Program-made: the position numbers and the translations under genes
The notes under the pieces: generated by a model
Seen by the model: only the letters and a program-made list of their open reading frames with translations
Told to the model about the DNA's origin: nothing
Database searches by the model: none
Shown here: piece by piece, positions 32,735 to 41,052 of the stretch
Position numbering within the stretch: position 1 is the stretch's first letter
Layout: each line of letters begins with the position of its first letter
NCBI GenBank assembly: GCA_017538255.1
Contig: JAFYJD010000026.1
Location: forward strand, 1-60,584
Source of the DNA: Clostridia bacterium
GTDB taxonomy: Bacteria; Bacillota; Clostridia; Christensenellales; CAG-138
Length of the DNA: 60,584 bases
Direction: 5' to 3'

Positions 32735-35700
32735 TCATTCGTTTGTTTCCGTGCTCACGCTGCCGTCGTTCGTTTCGGCGTCGATGGCGGCGTCAGCATA
32801 TGCGCCGTAATCGCCGTATGCGCCGTATTTTCCGTACCTGCCGTAGCTGCCGTATTTGCCGTATGCGCCATGTCGGCCGTATTTGCCATACTTGCCGTAG
32901 CCGCCGTATTTGCCGTAACTGGAGTACTTATTGTGCTTGCCGTAGGCGTGTCCCGTTGCGGATACGCCGGCGTTGTTGAGAACATAGCCGATGAACCTTG
33001 CGCCGGAGTTGGAAACGTTGTTGACGCCGGTGATGAGGCTGCTCTTTGTGGTGTAATCCTGACAGACGACGTAGATGATGGCGTCCGCGTACTGCGCGAT
33101 TATCTGTGCATCAGCGAGTATCGCGCTCGGCGGCGCATCGACGATGACGAAGTCGAACTGCTCCCTCATCGTATCGATGAGTTCATGCATCTTTGAGGAG
33201 CGGAGAAGTTCGGGAACATTGTAGTTCTTAGTCGCGCCGCGTATGGCGTATATGTCGGTATCGATCTCGGAGAGGATGTCGGAGATCTCGACTTCGCCCT
33301 TGAGATATTCAACAAGACCCGCGCTCTTGACCTTTTTAAGCGCGCCTATGGTGGAGGGCTTGCGGATATCGGCGTCGATGAACACGACCCTCTTGCCCGC
33401 CGTTGAAAGCGCGTAAGCCGTATTGATCGCGGCGGTTGATTTGCCCTCGCCGGGAACGGAACCGACGAACAGGATGACCTTGTCGCCATACTGCGAGGCG
33501 GTCTTGTCAAGACGCTTTCTTATGAGCGTTATGGCGTCCGTAAACTCGCGCGAGGTGTTTTTGCTGTTAAGCAGCAGCACCTTGTCCTCGGATTCCTTGC
33601 GGCCCGTATCGTAGGGGATGGTGCCGATGCAGCGGATATTCAGCGTTTCGCGGAGCTCCTCTACGCCTCCGACCCTGCGGTTGGAAATGTTGAGTACGAC
33701 CGCCAATGCGAAACCGACCGCGGCGGCGACAGCGCCCGCTATGATGAAGTTGTTTTTGTAACTGATGCGGTTGCTTGCGCGCGTGGGCACCGTGGGTTCG
33801 TTGATGAGGTTTATCTCGGTGTTGCCGACTACATAGTTGGCGACCTTGGGATAATTGTTTATCGCGGAGAGCAGCACGTCGTACGCGTCCTGCGGATTGC
33901 TCGCGGTCGAAGTCATCGTGATCAGCGCGGTGCTGACCTGAACATCGGTCTGCAGCGTCGCAGGAACGGTTTTGATGCCCATATCCTCACGGATGAGGTT
34001 GTTGAGAAGACCGCTGTTCAGTATATGAGGAAATACTGAGGACAGCCTCTGTGCGACGCTACCCGAATACGCATCAGCGGTCGCGCCGGACGAGCCGATT
34101 ATCGAAATGTTAAAGGTCGCCGAGGAGCGGTACTTGGGAACAAAACTCGCCTTTTCGCGGTAGCAGAGCAGCGCGGCGAGCACAGCAAACAGGATGATCG
34201 GAACGAGGATGATGCGCAGGAAGGTCTTGAGCGTGCTGACGATAAAAGCGAACAGATCGATCTCCTTCTCGGCAACGGGCTCCGCGTCCTGCGTCGATGC
34301 GGTCATAGTCTCGAACTCGGAAGACCTCTGCCGGGAACGAATTGAGGTATTCTGCTCATCGCGCACCGGCCTGACATCGCTCATTTCAATGTCGTGCAAC
34401 GGCTCCGAGGTGAAGCCGTTGTCGCCGTAGGCACCGTAGTTGCCGTAGGAGCCGTATTTTCCGTACTTGCCGTAGTTGCCGTACCTGCCGTAGTTGCCGT
34501 ACCTGCCGTACCTGCCGTAACTTCCGTAGCCGCCGTAGTTGCCGTAGGCGCCCTTTTTGCGCCTGCCGTACATGCCGTAGCCGGTGGACGACGTTACGGT
34601 CTGACCCGCGCCATCGAAGAAGGGAAGGTGTTTTACGTCGTTAAACACATAGCCGAGCATATCGCAGTTTGACGATATGGTGCTCAGCGCCGTGGTGATG
34701 CGCTTGCTCGTTGCAAAGCCCTGGCGGATGACCATTATCGCCGCGTCGCAGAGTTCAGCGAGGAACTCGGTGATATTGGATACCGCAACGGGAGGGGAAT
34801 CGACGATTATGACGTCGTATTCGCGCTTTGCATTTTCCATAAAGCGCTGCATACGCTGGGAACTGAGCAGATCAAAGGAGTTGTGCACCTTGCCGCGGCA
34901 GATCATAAGGCTTACGTTCTTCGCGTTCTCGAGGGTCGGCAGTTCAAGCGTGCCTTCCCCGCAGATGAGGTATTGATCTATGGAAACGGGAAGTTCCTTA
35001 TCGATGCCCAGCATCTTTGCGATCGACGGCTCGCCAAGGTCGCCTTCGACGAGCAGCACCTTCTTATTTTCGCGTGCGAAAGCGAGCGCAAGGTTGGTCG
35101 CGATAGTGCTTCGCCCTTCGTCGGCGTCAACGCTCGAAACGAGCAGGGATTTGTGCCCTTCGAGCTTCATAAGGTACTGGATCCTTGTTTGCAAAAGCCT
35201 GGTGGTCTCGAAGTAGCCGAAGCCCGTGGTGGGATTGTTTATAAGCAGATTGTCGACGGGGATCTTCTTTTTGAACAGTTTCTTTTTGCTGCGGTTTTTG
35301 AGGCGGCGCTTCTGGCGCTCGAGCGTTGCGAGTTTTTCGATATCGCCGATCTTGTCCGCAACGTCCTGCTCCCTATAGATCCTGTCGGTGAAGATCGCGC
35401 TGACGGCGATCGCCGCGGTTATCAGAATGGCCGCTATGGCGGAGTAAAGCACGACCTGCTTGCGCCTGTTGAGCGGCACGTCGGGCTTTTGGGGCATCGT
35501 GGGGCGCATAAGCACGTTGAGCGTGGAGCCCTTGACAACGCGGCCGACAACGATCTGGTGGTGATCGATGATCGCGTTTATCGCGGCATAGGCCGCCTCG
35601 GGCGAATCGGAGGTTACGCTTAGTGAGAGTATGTTGGTATTGCTGACGACATCCGAGTTGATCGTGCCGCGGAAGGATTTGATCCCGGCCTCTTTGAATA

Positions 35701-36001
35701 CCATCTGGTGCAGTTCGGCACGCCGGAGCGTGATGGCGACGGCGGAAGCAAGACTTCGCGTGGATTCGAGGTTGGCGAACATCGTGGTCGTTGCCGAGCC
35801 CTTGGACGAAACGATGAAGGTCGCCGTTGCGGTGTACTGCCTCTTGTAATTTTCGGTAACGAACACATAGGAAAGCATTGCCGCGATCAGCGTTCCGATG
35901 AGGATGACCCACCAGTTGCGCAGGATGCGCGTTATTATGGTATCGAAATTGATGCTCAGTTTTTTCTTTTCTTTTTGTTCTCTTGGAATAAAATTAGCCA
36001 T
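32735..36001 (-). CDS. Tandem-fused Wzz/BY-kinase with internal and C-terminal Tyr-Gly tails
   Basis: 1088 residues containing two complete polysaccharide co-polymerase plus tyrosine-kinase modules in one chain. Module 1: helices at about 30-49 and 181-204, then a kinase with Walker A DADEGRST (about 290, Lys replaced by Arg), A' EGDLGEPS and Walker B VIIVDSPP (about 400), then about 16 Tyr in YG repeats (about 472-527). Module 2: helices at about 595-615 and 750-771, Walker A VPGEGKST (about 848), A' IDADIRKP and Walker B VIVDAPPS, all canonical, then a second tail with about 15 Tyr. BY-kinases phosphorylate their own Tyr tails and control exopolysaccharide chain length and export. The first module is probably catalytically weak or regulatory. 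Confidence 0.9.
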   Translation of the reverse strand: MANFIPREQKEKKKLSINFDTIITRILRNWWVILIGTLIAAMLSYVFVTENYKRQYTATATFIVSSKGSATTTMFANLESTRSLASAVAITLRRAELHQMVFKEAGIKSFRGTINSDVVSNTNILSLSVTSDSPEAAYAAINAIIDHHQIVVGRVVKGSTLNVLMRPTMPQKPDVPLNRRKQVVLYSAIAAILITAAIAVSAIFTDRIYREQDVADKIGDIEKLATLERQKRRLKNRSKKKLFKKKIPVDNLLINNPTTGFGYFETTRLLQTRIQYLMKLEGHKSLLVSSVDADEGRSTIATNLALAFARENKKVLLVEGDLGEPSIAKMLGIDKELPVSIDQYLICGEGTLELPTLENAKNVSLMICRGKVHNSFDLLSSQRMQRFMENAKREYDVIIVDSPPVAVSNITEFLAELCDAAIMVIRQGFATSKRITTALSTISSNCDMLGYVFNDVKHLPFFDGAGQTVTSSTGYGMYGRRKKGAYGNYGGYGSYGRYGRYGNYGRYGNYGKYGKYGSYGNYGAYGDNGFTSEPLHDIEMSDVRPVRDEQNTSIRSRQRSSEFETMTASTQDAEPVAEKEIDLFAFIVSTLKTFLRIILVPIILFAVLAALLCYREKASFVPKYRSSATFNISIIGSSGATADAYSGSVAQRLSSVFPHILNSGLLNNLIREDMGIKTVPATLQTDVQVSTALITMTSTASNPQDAYDVLLSAINNYPKVANYVVGNTEINLINEPTVPTRASNRISYKNNFIIAGAVAAAVGFALAVVLNISNRRVGGVEELRETLNIRCIGTIPYDTGRKESEDKVLLLNSKNTSREFTDAITLIRKRLDKTASQYGDKVILFVGSVPGEGKSTAAINTAYALSTAGKRVVFIDADIRKPSTIGALKKVKSAGLVEYLKGEVEISDILSEIDTDIYAIRGATKNYNVPELLRSSKMHELIDTMREQFDFVIVDAPPSAILADAQIIAQYADAIIYVVCQDYTTKSSLITGVNNVSNSGARFIGYVLNNAGVSATGHAYGKHNKYSSYGKYGGYGKYGKYGRHGAYGKYGSYGRYGKYGAYGDYGAYADAAIDAETNDGSVSTETNE

Positions 36002-36045
36002 ATTTTATTCGTTCCTTTCGAGGTTTGCGCTTTCACCGAAGCGAC

Positions 36046-36906
36046 TCATTGATCGTCCACGACAACATACAGCGCGGTGCTGCCGATATGGTCGCCGTTT
36101 TCACAGTAGATCGGTATCCTGTATGTTCCGGGCGTGCTTTGGTCAAAATCGGAGAGATCGGCATAGATCTTGTCGACGCCATACTCCGACGGGGAATAAC
36201 TGTCTTTTACTATGGTTATGGAATCAACATAATCGAGCGGATCGAAGATGGACTCGGGCTTGACGTAAACGAGATACTCCGTAAGCTCGATGTTCGGCGT
36301 TTCCTGAGGGGGCTTGTCGCGGTTTACGACGTCGACCACGATCGAGGAAACATCGCCGTAGTTGTTGGACACCCTGAACTCTATCTGCTTGGTGCTGCTG
36401 CTGAGACCCTCGGTATCGATGATGGACATAGATATCCTCGAGGAGATATCGCCCTCAAAGCAGTCGTAAGCCTTGATGAACGAGGTGAGGTCCTTGTTCA
36501 TCTTGGAATCGCCCGAGATGAAGATAAAATCGGCGCTGAACTGGAACTTGGGCGAATGATAATCGAAGAAGTTGAGCGTCCTTGAAACGCTCGAAACCTG
36601 ATTGTCGGAATCGCTGACGGCATAGGTGATGGTGCACCTGCCGTTCTTCGCGATCGCGGAGATGCTTTCGATGACCACCTTATGCGTGATGTCGCCGTCC
36701 TCGGCGTCCATCGCCGAAACGCCGGCCAAAAGATCGGCGTCGGTCGCGCCGACGCTGACGCTGATCTCGTCCGTAGCACAGACGATAACGGGCGCGGCGT
36801 TTCTGCTTGATATTCTAAGATGAAGCAGATATGCCAAAAAACCCATCGTAACCACGACAAGGGCTACGATAGCGAGGATTATTCGTTTTTCTCTTGCTTT
36901 GCTCAT
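36046..36906 (-). CDS. Membrane-anchored protein with Ig-like domains
   Basis: A 286-residue protein with one N-terminal helix (about 9-28) after a basic start, then extracytoplasmic beta-rich sequence. SAMDAEDGDITHKV and KAYDCFEGDISSRI are the repeated core of DUF5011/HYR-type Ig-like domains, two tandem copies; the last 90 residues are a further unassigned domain. It is the first gene of the unit and lies 44 bases before the double BY-kinase, so a role in the same polysaccharide export machine is likely. A promoter precedes it. Confidence 0.75.
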   Translation of the reverse strand: MSKAREKRIILAIVALVVVTMGFLAYLLHLRISSRNAAPVIVCATDEISVSVGATDADLLAGVSAMDAEDGDITHKVVIESISAIAKNGRCTITYAVSDSDNQVSSVSRTLNFFDYHSPKFQFSADFIFISGDSKMNKDLTSFIKAYDCFEGDISSRISMSIIDTEGLSSSTKQIEFRVSNNYGDVSSIVVDVVNRDKPPQETPNIELTEYLVYVKPESIFDPLDYVDSITIVKDSYSPSEYGVDKIYADLSDFDQSTPGTYRIPIYCENGDHIGSTALYVVVDDQ

Positions 36907-37007
36907 ACTGTCTCCTCAAGAGTGTGTGTTTTGGTCAAATCGCCAAAACCGCCCGCACCGCATCAGCGGCTGGTCGGCTCCGTCTGCGTTTGAGCATACT
37001 ACCTTAT

Positions 37008-37036
37008 ATTGTACCACTTTTTTTGAATAATGTCTA
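37008..37036 (-). promoter_or_regulatory. Promoter of the Ig-like/BY-kinase operon
   Basis: On the minus strand TAGACA, 17 bases, TACAAT, about 100 bases before the start at 36906. The 320-base spacer 36907-37226 holds this promoter and the terminator at 37074-37113; nothing else was seen. Confidence 0.65.
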
Positions 37037-37073
37037 CCCCAATCGCGCGCGTACGCATATTGCGGAAACCTTC

Positions 37074-37113
37074 AAAAAACAAACGAGCGCCGGAACGGTT
37101 GCAACCCCGGCGC
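37074..37113 (-). terminator. Terminator after the zinc-ribbon gene
   Basis: On the minus strand GCGCCGG (from 37113) pairs with CCGGCGC (ending 37087), followed by TCGTTTGTTTTTT. Confidence 0.75.
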
Positions 37114-37226
37114 AGTTTGCTTGAAAATGCCATTTGTACGCGGCGCGGCGTACTGCGTTTTGACGGCGTTAGTCAACGGACTTTTCAGTCGATTCGGCCT
37201 CGATCAGCTCGGCAAACGCTTCGGCA

Positions 37227-37469
37227 TTATTCGTATGCATTATCTTCGCCATAGTCGATGACGACCTTTTTGCAGTCGGCGCAGCGGTAGGATTCAACGG
37301 CGCTGCCGGCGAACATTCCCAAGGATTCCGACGACAGTCTGACGGCGGAGCGGCTCAATGCCGAGAGCGCCGCCACGTGGACGGGTTTCCTTGTCCACGT
37401 AACGCCGTCGCGGCATTGGATATAGCCAAGTTCCATCTCCTTGCCGCAATAAGGGCAGATCTTGTTCAT
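37227..37469 (-). CDS. DUF6487-type zinc-ribbon protein
   Basis: An 80-residue protein. CPYCGKEMELGYIQCRDG at the N-terminus and CADCKK near the C-terminus give two CxxC pairs, a zinc ribbon; the GYIQ-RDGVTWT pattern is that of the DUF6487 family. AAGGAGG lies before the ATG at 37469. No function is known for the family. It follows thrS's opposite end on the same strand upstream of the BY-kinase promoter and ends at its own terminator. Confidence 0.8.
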   Translation of the reverse strand: MNKICPYCGKEMELGYIQCRDGVTWTRKPVHVAALSALSRSAVRLSSESLGMFAGSAVESYRCADCKKVVIDYGEDNAYE

Positions 37470-37553
37470 AAAGATATCCTCCTTATAAAGTGTTTTACCA
37501 ATAAAAATTATCGGGCGCATCCGTCCTTTTGAACAGGCGCGCCGATTTCATCG

Positions 37554-39464
37554 TCAATCTATGCTCTTTTCCTTGACCTCTTTTTCGATCTTTTCCATAA
37601 ACGCTTCGAGCGTCATCGTGCCGAGATCGCCGCCCTTTCTCGAACGTACTGCGACGACGCCGTTTTCGACCTCTTTATCGCCGACGATGAGCATATAGGG
37701 TATCTTCTGCATCTGCGCTTCGCGGATCTTGAAGCCTATCTTTTCGTTGCGCAAGTCTGTTTCGATGCGCAGACCGAGCGCGGCGAGTTTGCCGGCGATC
37801 TCGACGGCGGCGTCCTGCGTGCGGTCGGTCATAGCCATGATCTTGACCTGAACAGGGGCGAGCCATGTCGGGAATGCGCCGGCGAAATGCTCGGTGATCA
37901 CGCCGATAAAGCGTTCGATTGAGCCGAATACGACGCGGTGGATCATAACGGGGCGATGCTTTGCGCCGTCCGCGCCCGTGTATTCGAGTTCAAATCTCTC
38001 GGGCAGCTGCATATCGAGTTGGATCGTGCCGCACTGCCATGTCCTGCCGAGGCAGTCCGCAAGGTGGAAGTCGAGTTTGGGACCGTAGAACGCGCCGTCG
38101 CCCTCGTTGATAACATACTCCTTGCCGAGTTCCGTAATGGCGTCCTTGAGCGTTTCTGTCGCAAAATCCCAGTCCTTCTTGTCGCCGATATGATCTTCCG
38201 GCATCGTGGAAAGTTCGATGTTATAAGAGAGCCCGAAGGTGGAATAGACCTCGTCGAACAGACGGACGACGTTCTTGATCTCGTCCTTCATCTGATCCCA
38301 GGTCATAAAGATATGCGCGTCATCCTGCGTGAAGCAGCGCACGCGGAACAGCCCGTGCAGCGCACCGGAGAGTTCGTGGCGGTGAACAAGGCCGAGTTCA
38401 CCCATACGCAGCGGCAGATCGCGGTAGGAGCGCATCTCCGTCTGATAAACAAGCATACCGCCGGGGCAGTTCATCGGCTTGATCGCAAAATCCTGCTCGT
38501 CGATGACCGTGGTGTACATATTGTTTTTGTAATGTCCCCAATGACCGGACTTTTCCCAGAGCTCGCGGTTGAGCATCATCGGGGTCTGTATCTCAACATA
38601 ACCGTAGCGTTTATGCACCTCACGCCAGTATTCGATGAGTTTGTTTTTGAGCAGCATACCCTTGGGCAGGAAGAACGGGAATCCGGGACCCTCGTCCATA
38701 AGCGTGAACAGACCGAGTTCCCTGCCGATCTTGCGGTGGTCGCGCTTTTTGGCTTCCTCGAGGCGTTGGATGTACTCGTCAAGATCCGCCTTCTTTTCAA
38801 ATGCCGTCGCGTAGATGCGCTTGAGCATCTTGTTCTTTTCGCTGCCGCGCCAGTATGCGCCCGCGACGCTCATAAGTTTTATGTTTTTGCATTTGCCCGT
38901 CGATTCAAGGTGCGGACCGGCGCATAGATCCACAAAATCGCCCTGCTTATAGAAACTGATCTCCTCGCCCTCGGGCAGATCCTCGATAAGTTCCACCTTG
39001 TAGGGCTCGCCGAGTTCCTTCATATAGGCGATCGCTTCGTCGCGCGGGAGGACGAACCTTTCAAGAGGCAGATTTTCGGAAACGATCTTTTCGATCTCCT
39101 TTTCGATCTTCGGAAAATCCTCGGGGTTGAACGGCACATCGGTGTCGAAATCGTAGTAAAAACCGTTGTCGATGGCGGGGCCGATCGCGAGTTTTACCTC
39201 GGGCCAAAGCCGTTTGACGGCTTGCGCGAGGATGTGCGAGCCCGTATGGCGATAGGTCCACCTGCCGCCCTCGTCGTTGAAGGTGAGTATTTTCAGGCTG
39301 TGGTCGCCGTGGATGGGCAGCGCCGCGTCGTAGAGTTCGCCGTCGAGTTCGGCGGAAAGGGTCGCTTTTTTAAGACGGGGGCTGATGCTTTCGGCGATCG
39401 CGTAGGCGTTGACGCCGTCGTCGTACTGACGGACGGAGCCGTCGGGGAATGTGATGTTGATCAT
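37554..39464 (-). CDS. thrS: Threonyl-tRNA synthetase
   Basis: A 636-residue class II synthetase. An N-terminal TGS domain (1-60), the editing/SAD domain with HTGSHILAQAV (about 75) and the zinc-binding catalytic core follow: MNCPGGMLVY, HRHELSGALHGLFRVR (motif 2) and HRVVFGSIERF (motif 3), with the anticodon-binding domain at the end. AAAGGAGAAA precedes the ATG at 39464. Expression is controlled by the T-box leader upstream, which senses uncharged tRNA-Thr. Confidence 0.97.
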   Translation of the reverse strand: MINITFPDGSVRQYDDGVNAYAIAESISPRLKKATLSAELDGELYDAALPIHGDHSLKILTFNDEGGRWTYRHTGSHILAQAVKRLWPEVKLAIGPAIDNGFYYDFDTDVPFNPEDFPKIEKEIEKIVSENLPLERFVLPRDEAIAYMKELGEPYKVELIEDLPEGEEISFYKQGDFVDLCAGPHLESTGKCKNIKLMSVAGAYWRGSEKNKMLKRIYATAFEKKADLDEYIQRLEEAKKRDHRKIGRELGLFTLMDEGPGFPFFLPKGMLLKNKLIEYWREVHKRYGYVEIQTPMMLNRELWEKSGHWGHYKNNMYTTVIDEQDFAIKPMNCPGGMLVYQTEMRSYRDLPLRMGELGLVHRHELSGALHGLFRVRCFTQDDAHIFMTWDQMKDEIKNVVRLFDEVYSTFGLSYNIELSTMPEDHIGDKKDWDFATETLKDAITELGKEYVINEGDGAFYGPKLDFHLADCLGRTWQCGTIQLDMQLPERFELEYTGADGAKHRPVMIHRVVFGSIERFIGVITEHFAGAFPTWLAPVQVKIMAMTDRTQDAAVEIAGKLAALGLRIETDLRNEKIGFKIREAQMQKIPYMLIVGDKEVENGVVAVRSRKGGDLGTMTLEAFMEKIEKEVKEKSID

Positions 39465-39522
39465 TTTTTTGTTTCTCCTTTTCTTTTGATGTTTCGGCGG
39501 TGTTTCCCTTTTTACGAAGAAA

Positions 39523-39775
39523 AGAAAAAACCACCTTGAACAGATACTGCTCAAGGACGGCATTGAAATTCAAAACCGCGGTCCCACCTTGATTGCGGCA
39601 AAACTGCCGCCGCTCGCTGAGTTGGAAGCGCTCCCGCTTTGGGCTTTTGGAAAAAACTCCGGTTCGGTCGGTATCCTCCCGCGATCCGTGGGCGGCTTGC
39701 AGCCGAGGCGCGCCCTCTCTTAAACGGTTTTTGCGGGGCTCATTCCGAACAAGCCCATATTTTTCATCAAAGCGA
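39523..39775 (-). promoter_or_regulatory. T-box riboswitch (tRNA-Thr) of thrS
   Basis: The minus-strand leader carries the T-box core AAGGTGGGACCGCGG (39576-39590), which pairs with the uncharged tRNA 3' end. Downstream is a terminator: CCTTGA (39551-39556) with TCAAGG (39534-39539), then a run of T at 39525-39530. Upstream is a long structured region with an AGAGAGGGCG segment as in Stem I. An ACC triplet near 39670 is a possible Thr specifier, but I cannot fix it by eye. When tRNA-Thr is uncharged, antitermination lets thrS be read. Confidence 0.9.
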
Positions 39776-39804
39776 AGTTTAGCACAACCCGTCGCGTTTG
39801 TCAA
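39776..39804 (-). promoter_or_regulatory. Promoter of the thrS T-box leader
   Basis: On the minus strand TTGACA, 17 bases, TAAACT, giving a leader of about 300 bases. The 567-base gene-free stretch between thrS and pfkA is explained by this leader plus the pfkA promoter. Confidence 0.75.
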
Positions 39805-39952
39805 GCGTTTGCGGCATTGAAATATATTGAAAATCGGCGTAAAATCAATACGGGGAGCGCGGATGTGCTCTGCGCGCGCCCCAAAAAGAGGCAAAAACGG
39901 GCGGCAAGCGGCAAAAAAACGAAAAATTACCGCGTTCGCCACAATAAAACTA

Positions 39953-39980
39953 TTGCTTTTTTTGCGGTAAATGGTATATT
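39953..39980 (+). promoter_or_regulatory. Promoter of pfkA
   Basis: TTGCTT, 16 bases, TATATT, about 50 bases before the pfkA start. Confidence 0.5.
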
Positions 39981-40031
39981 AATAGTTTGGGAAAGGGCGT
40001 TGAGCCCAACAAGGCAAGAGGGAGCGGAAAT

Positions 40032-41051
40032 ATGGAAACGAACACAGAAAAGAAACAGATAAAGCGCATAGGCGTTTTGACGAGCGGCGGCGACGCGCCG
40101 GGTATGAACGCGGCGGTGAGGGCGGTCGTTCGGACGGCGACCTCGCTCGGCATAGAATGCGTAGGCATAAAGCGAGGCTGGCAGGGGCTTATAAACGCGG
40201 ATTTCGTGATGCTTACACGCGAGAGCGTAAAGCATATCCTGCCACAGGGAGGAACGCTGCTCTACACCGCGAGAAGCGAGGAGTTTATGCAGCCCGCGGG
40301 CAGAAAAAAAGCCGTTGCGACCTGCCGGATGCTCGGCATCGACGGCATCGTTGCAATAGGCGGCGACGGCACGTTCAGGGGCGCATACGAACTCTCAAAG
40401 GAGGGCGTACCCGTTGCCGGAGTGCCCGCAACGATAGACAACGACGTTGACTGCACAAACTATACGATAGGCTTTGACACCGCCTGCAATACCGCGCTGG
40501 ACTGCATAGACCGGCTGCGCGATACGATGCGTTCGCACGAGCGCTGCTCCGTCGTCGAGGTCATGGGCAGAAACGCCGGCTATCTTGCGCTCTACGTCGG
40601 CATCGCGGCGGGCGCGACGGCGGTGCTGGTGCCGGAGCATAAATATGATTTTCAAAAGGACATCGTTGAACGCATACAGGATTCACGTCTTGCGGGAAAC
40701 TCGCATTTTATGATAGTGGTCGCCGAGGGCGCGGGAAGCGCCGTTGAGATCGGGAATCGCATAAAGGAGGCTCTCGGCATCGAGCCCCGCGTAACGGTGC
40801 TCGGACATATCCAGCGCGGCGGCTCGCCGAGCGCGAGGGACAGGGAAACCGCCACAAGGATGGGCTACTACGCCGTCCGTGCGCTCCATGAAGGACGGTT
40901 CAACGTCATCATCGCAACCCGGGAGGGCGGCATCGTCGCGATGCCTATGGATGAGGCGATGAAGATGAAAAAGCATCTGCAGATGGAGCGCTACCGCATT
41001 ATGGAAACGATGCAGCTCGGCGGGCTCAAAAATCCGACAGAGATACCGTGA
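40032..41051 (+). CDS. pfkA: ATP-dependent 6-phosphofructokinase
   Basis: A 339-residue enzyme that phosphorylates fructose-6-phosphate to the 1,6-bisphosphate. GVLTSGGDAPGMNAAVR opens the ATP site; IGGDGTFRGA with Gly (not Asp) marks an ATP- and not pyrophosphate-dependent form; PATIDNDV carries the catalytic Asp; EVMGRNAGY and HIQRGGSPSARDR bind the sugar phosphate. GGGAGCGGAAA precedes the ATG at 40032. cca begins one base after its stop. Confidence 0.96.
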   Translation: METNTEKKQIKRIGVLTSGGDAPGMNAAVRAVVRTATSLGIECVGIKRGWQGLINADFVMLTRESVKHILPQGGTLLYTARSEEFMQPAGRKKAVATCRMLGIDGIVAIGGDGTFRGAYELSKEGVPVAGVPATIDNDVDCTNYTIGFDTACNTALDCIDRLRDTMRSHERCSVVEVMGRNAGYLALYVGIAAGATAVLVPEHKYDFQKDIVERIQDSRLAGNSHFMIVVAEGAGSAVEIGNRIKEALGIEPRVTVLGHIQRGGSPSARDRETATRMGYYAVRALHEGRFNVIIATREGGIVAMPMDEAMKMKKHLQMERYRIMETMQLGGLKNPTEIP

Positions 41052-41052
41052 T

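Noticed and set aside
32780..32945. GCCGTA repeats as a CRISPR-like or structural DNA repeat
   Set aside because: The repeats are in frame and encode Tyr-Gly units of the kinase tail, with no unique spacers.
37169..37240. A 23-residue acidic frame overlapping the end of the zinc-ribbon gene
   Set aside because: It starts inside the zinc-ribbon gene without a ribosome site and has no known counterpart; a frameshift of the zinc-ribbon gene is not needed because the family ends near the stop.
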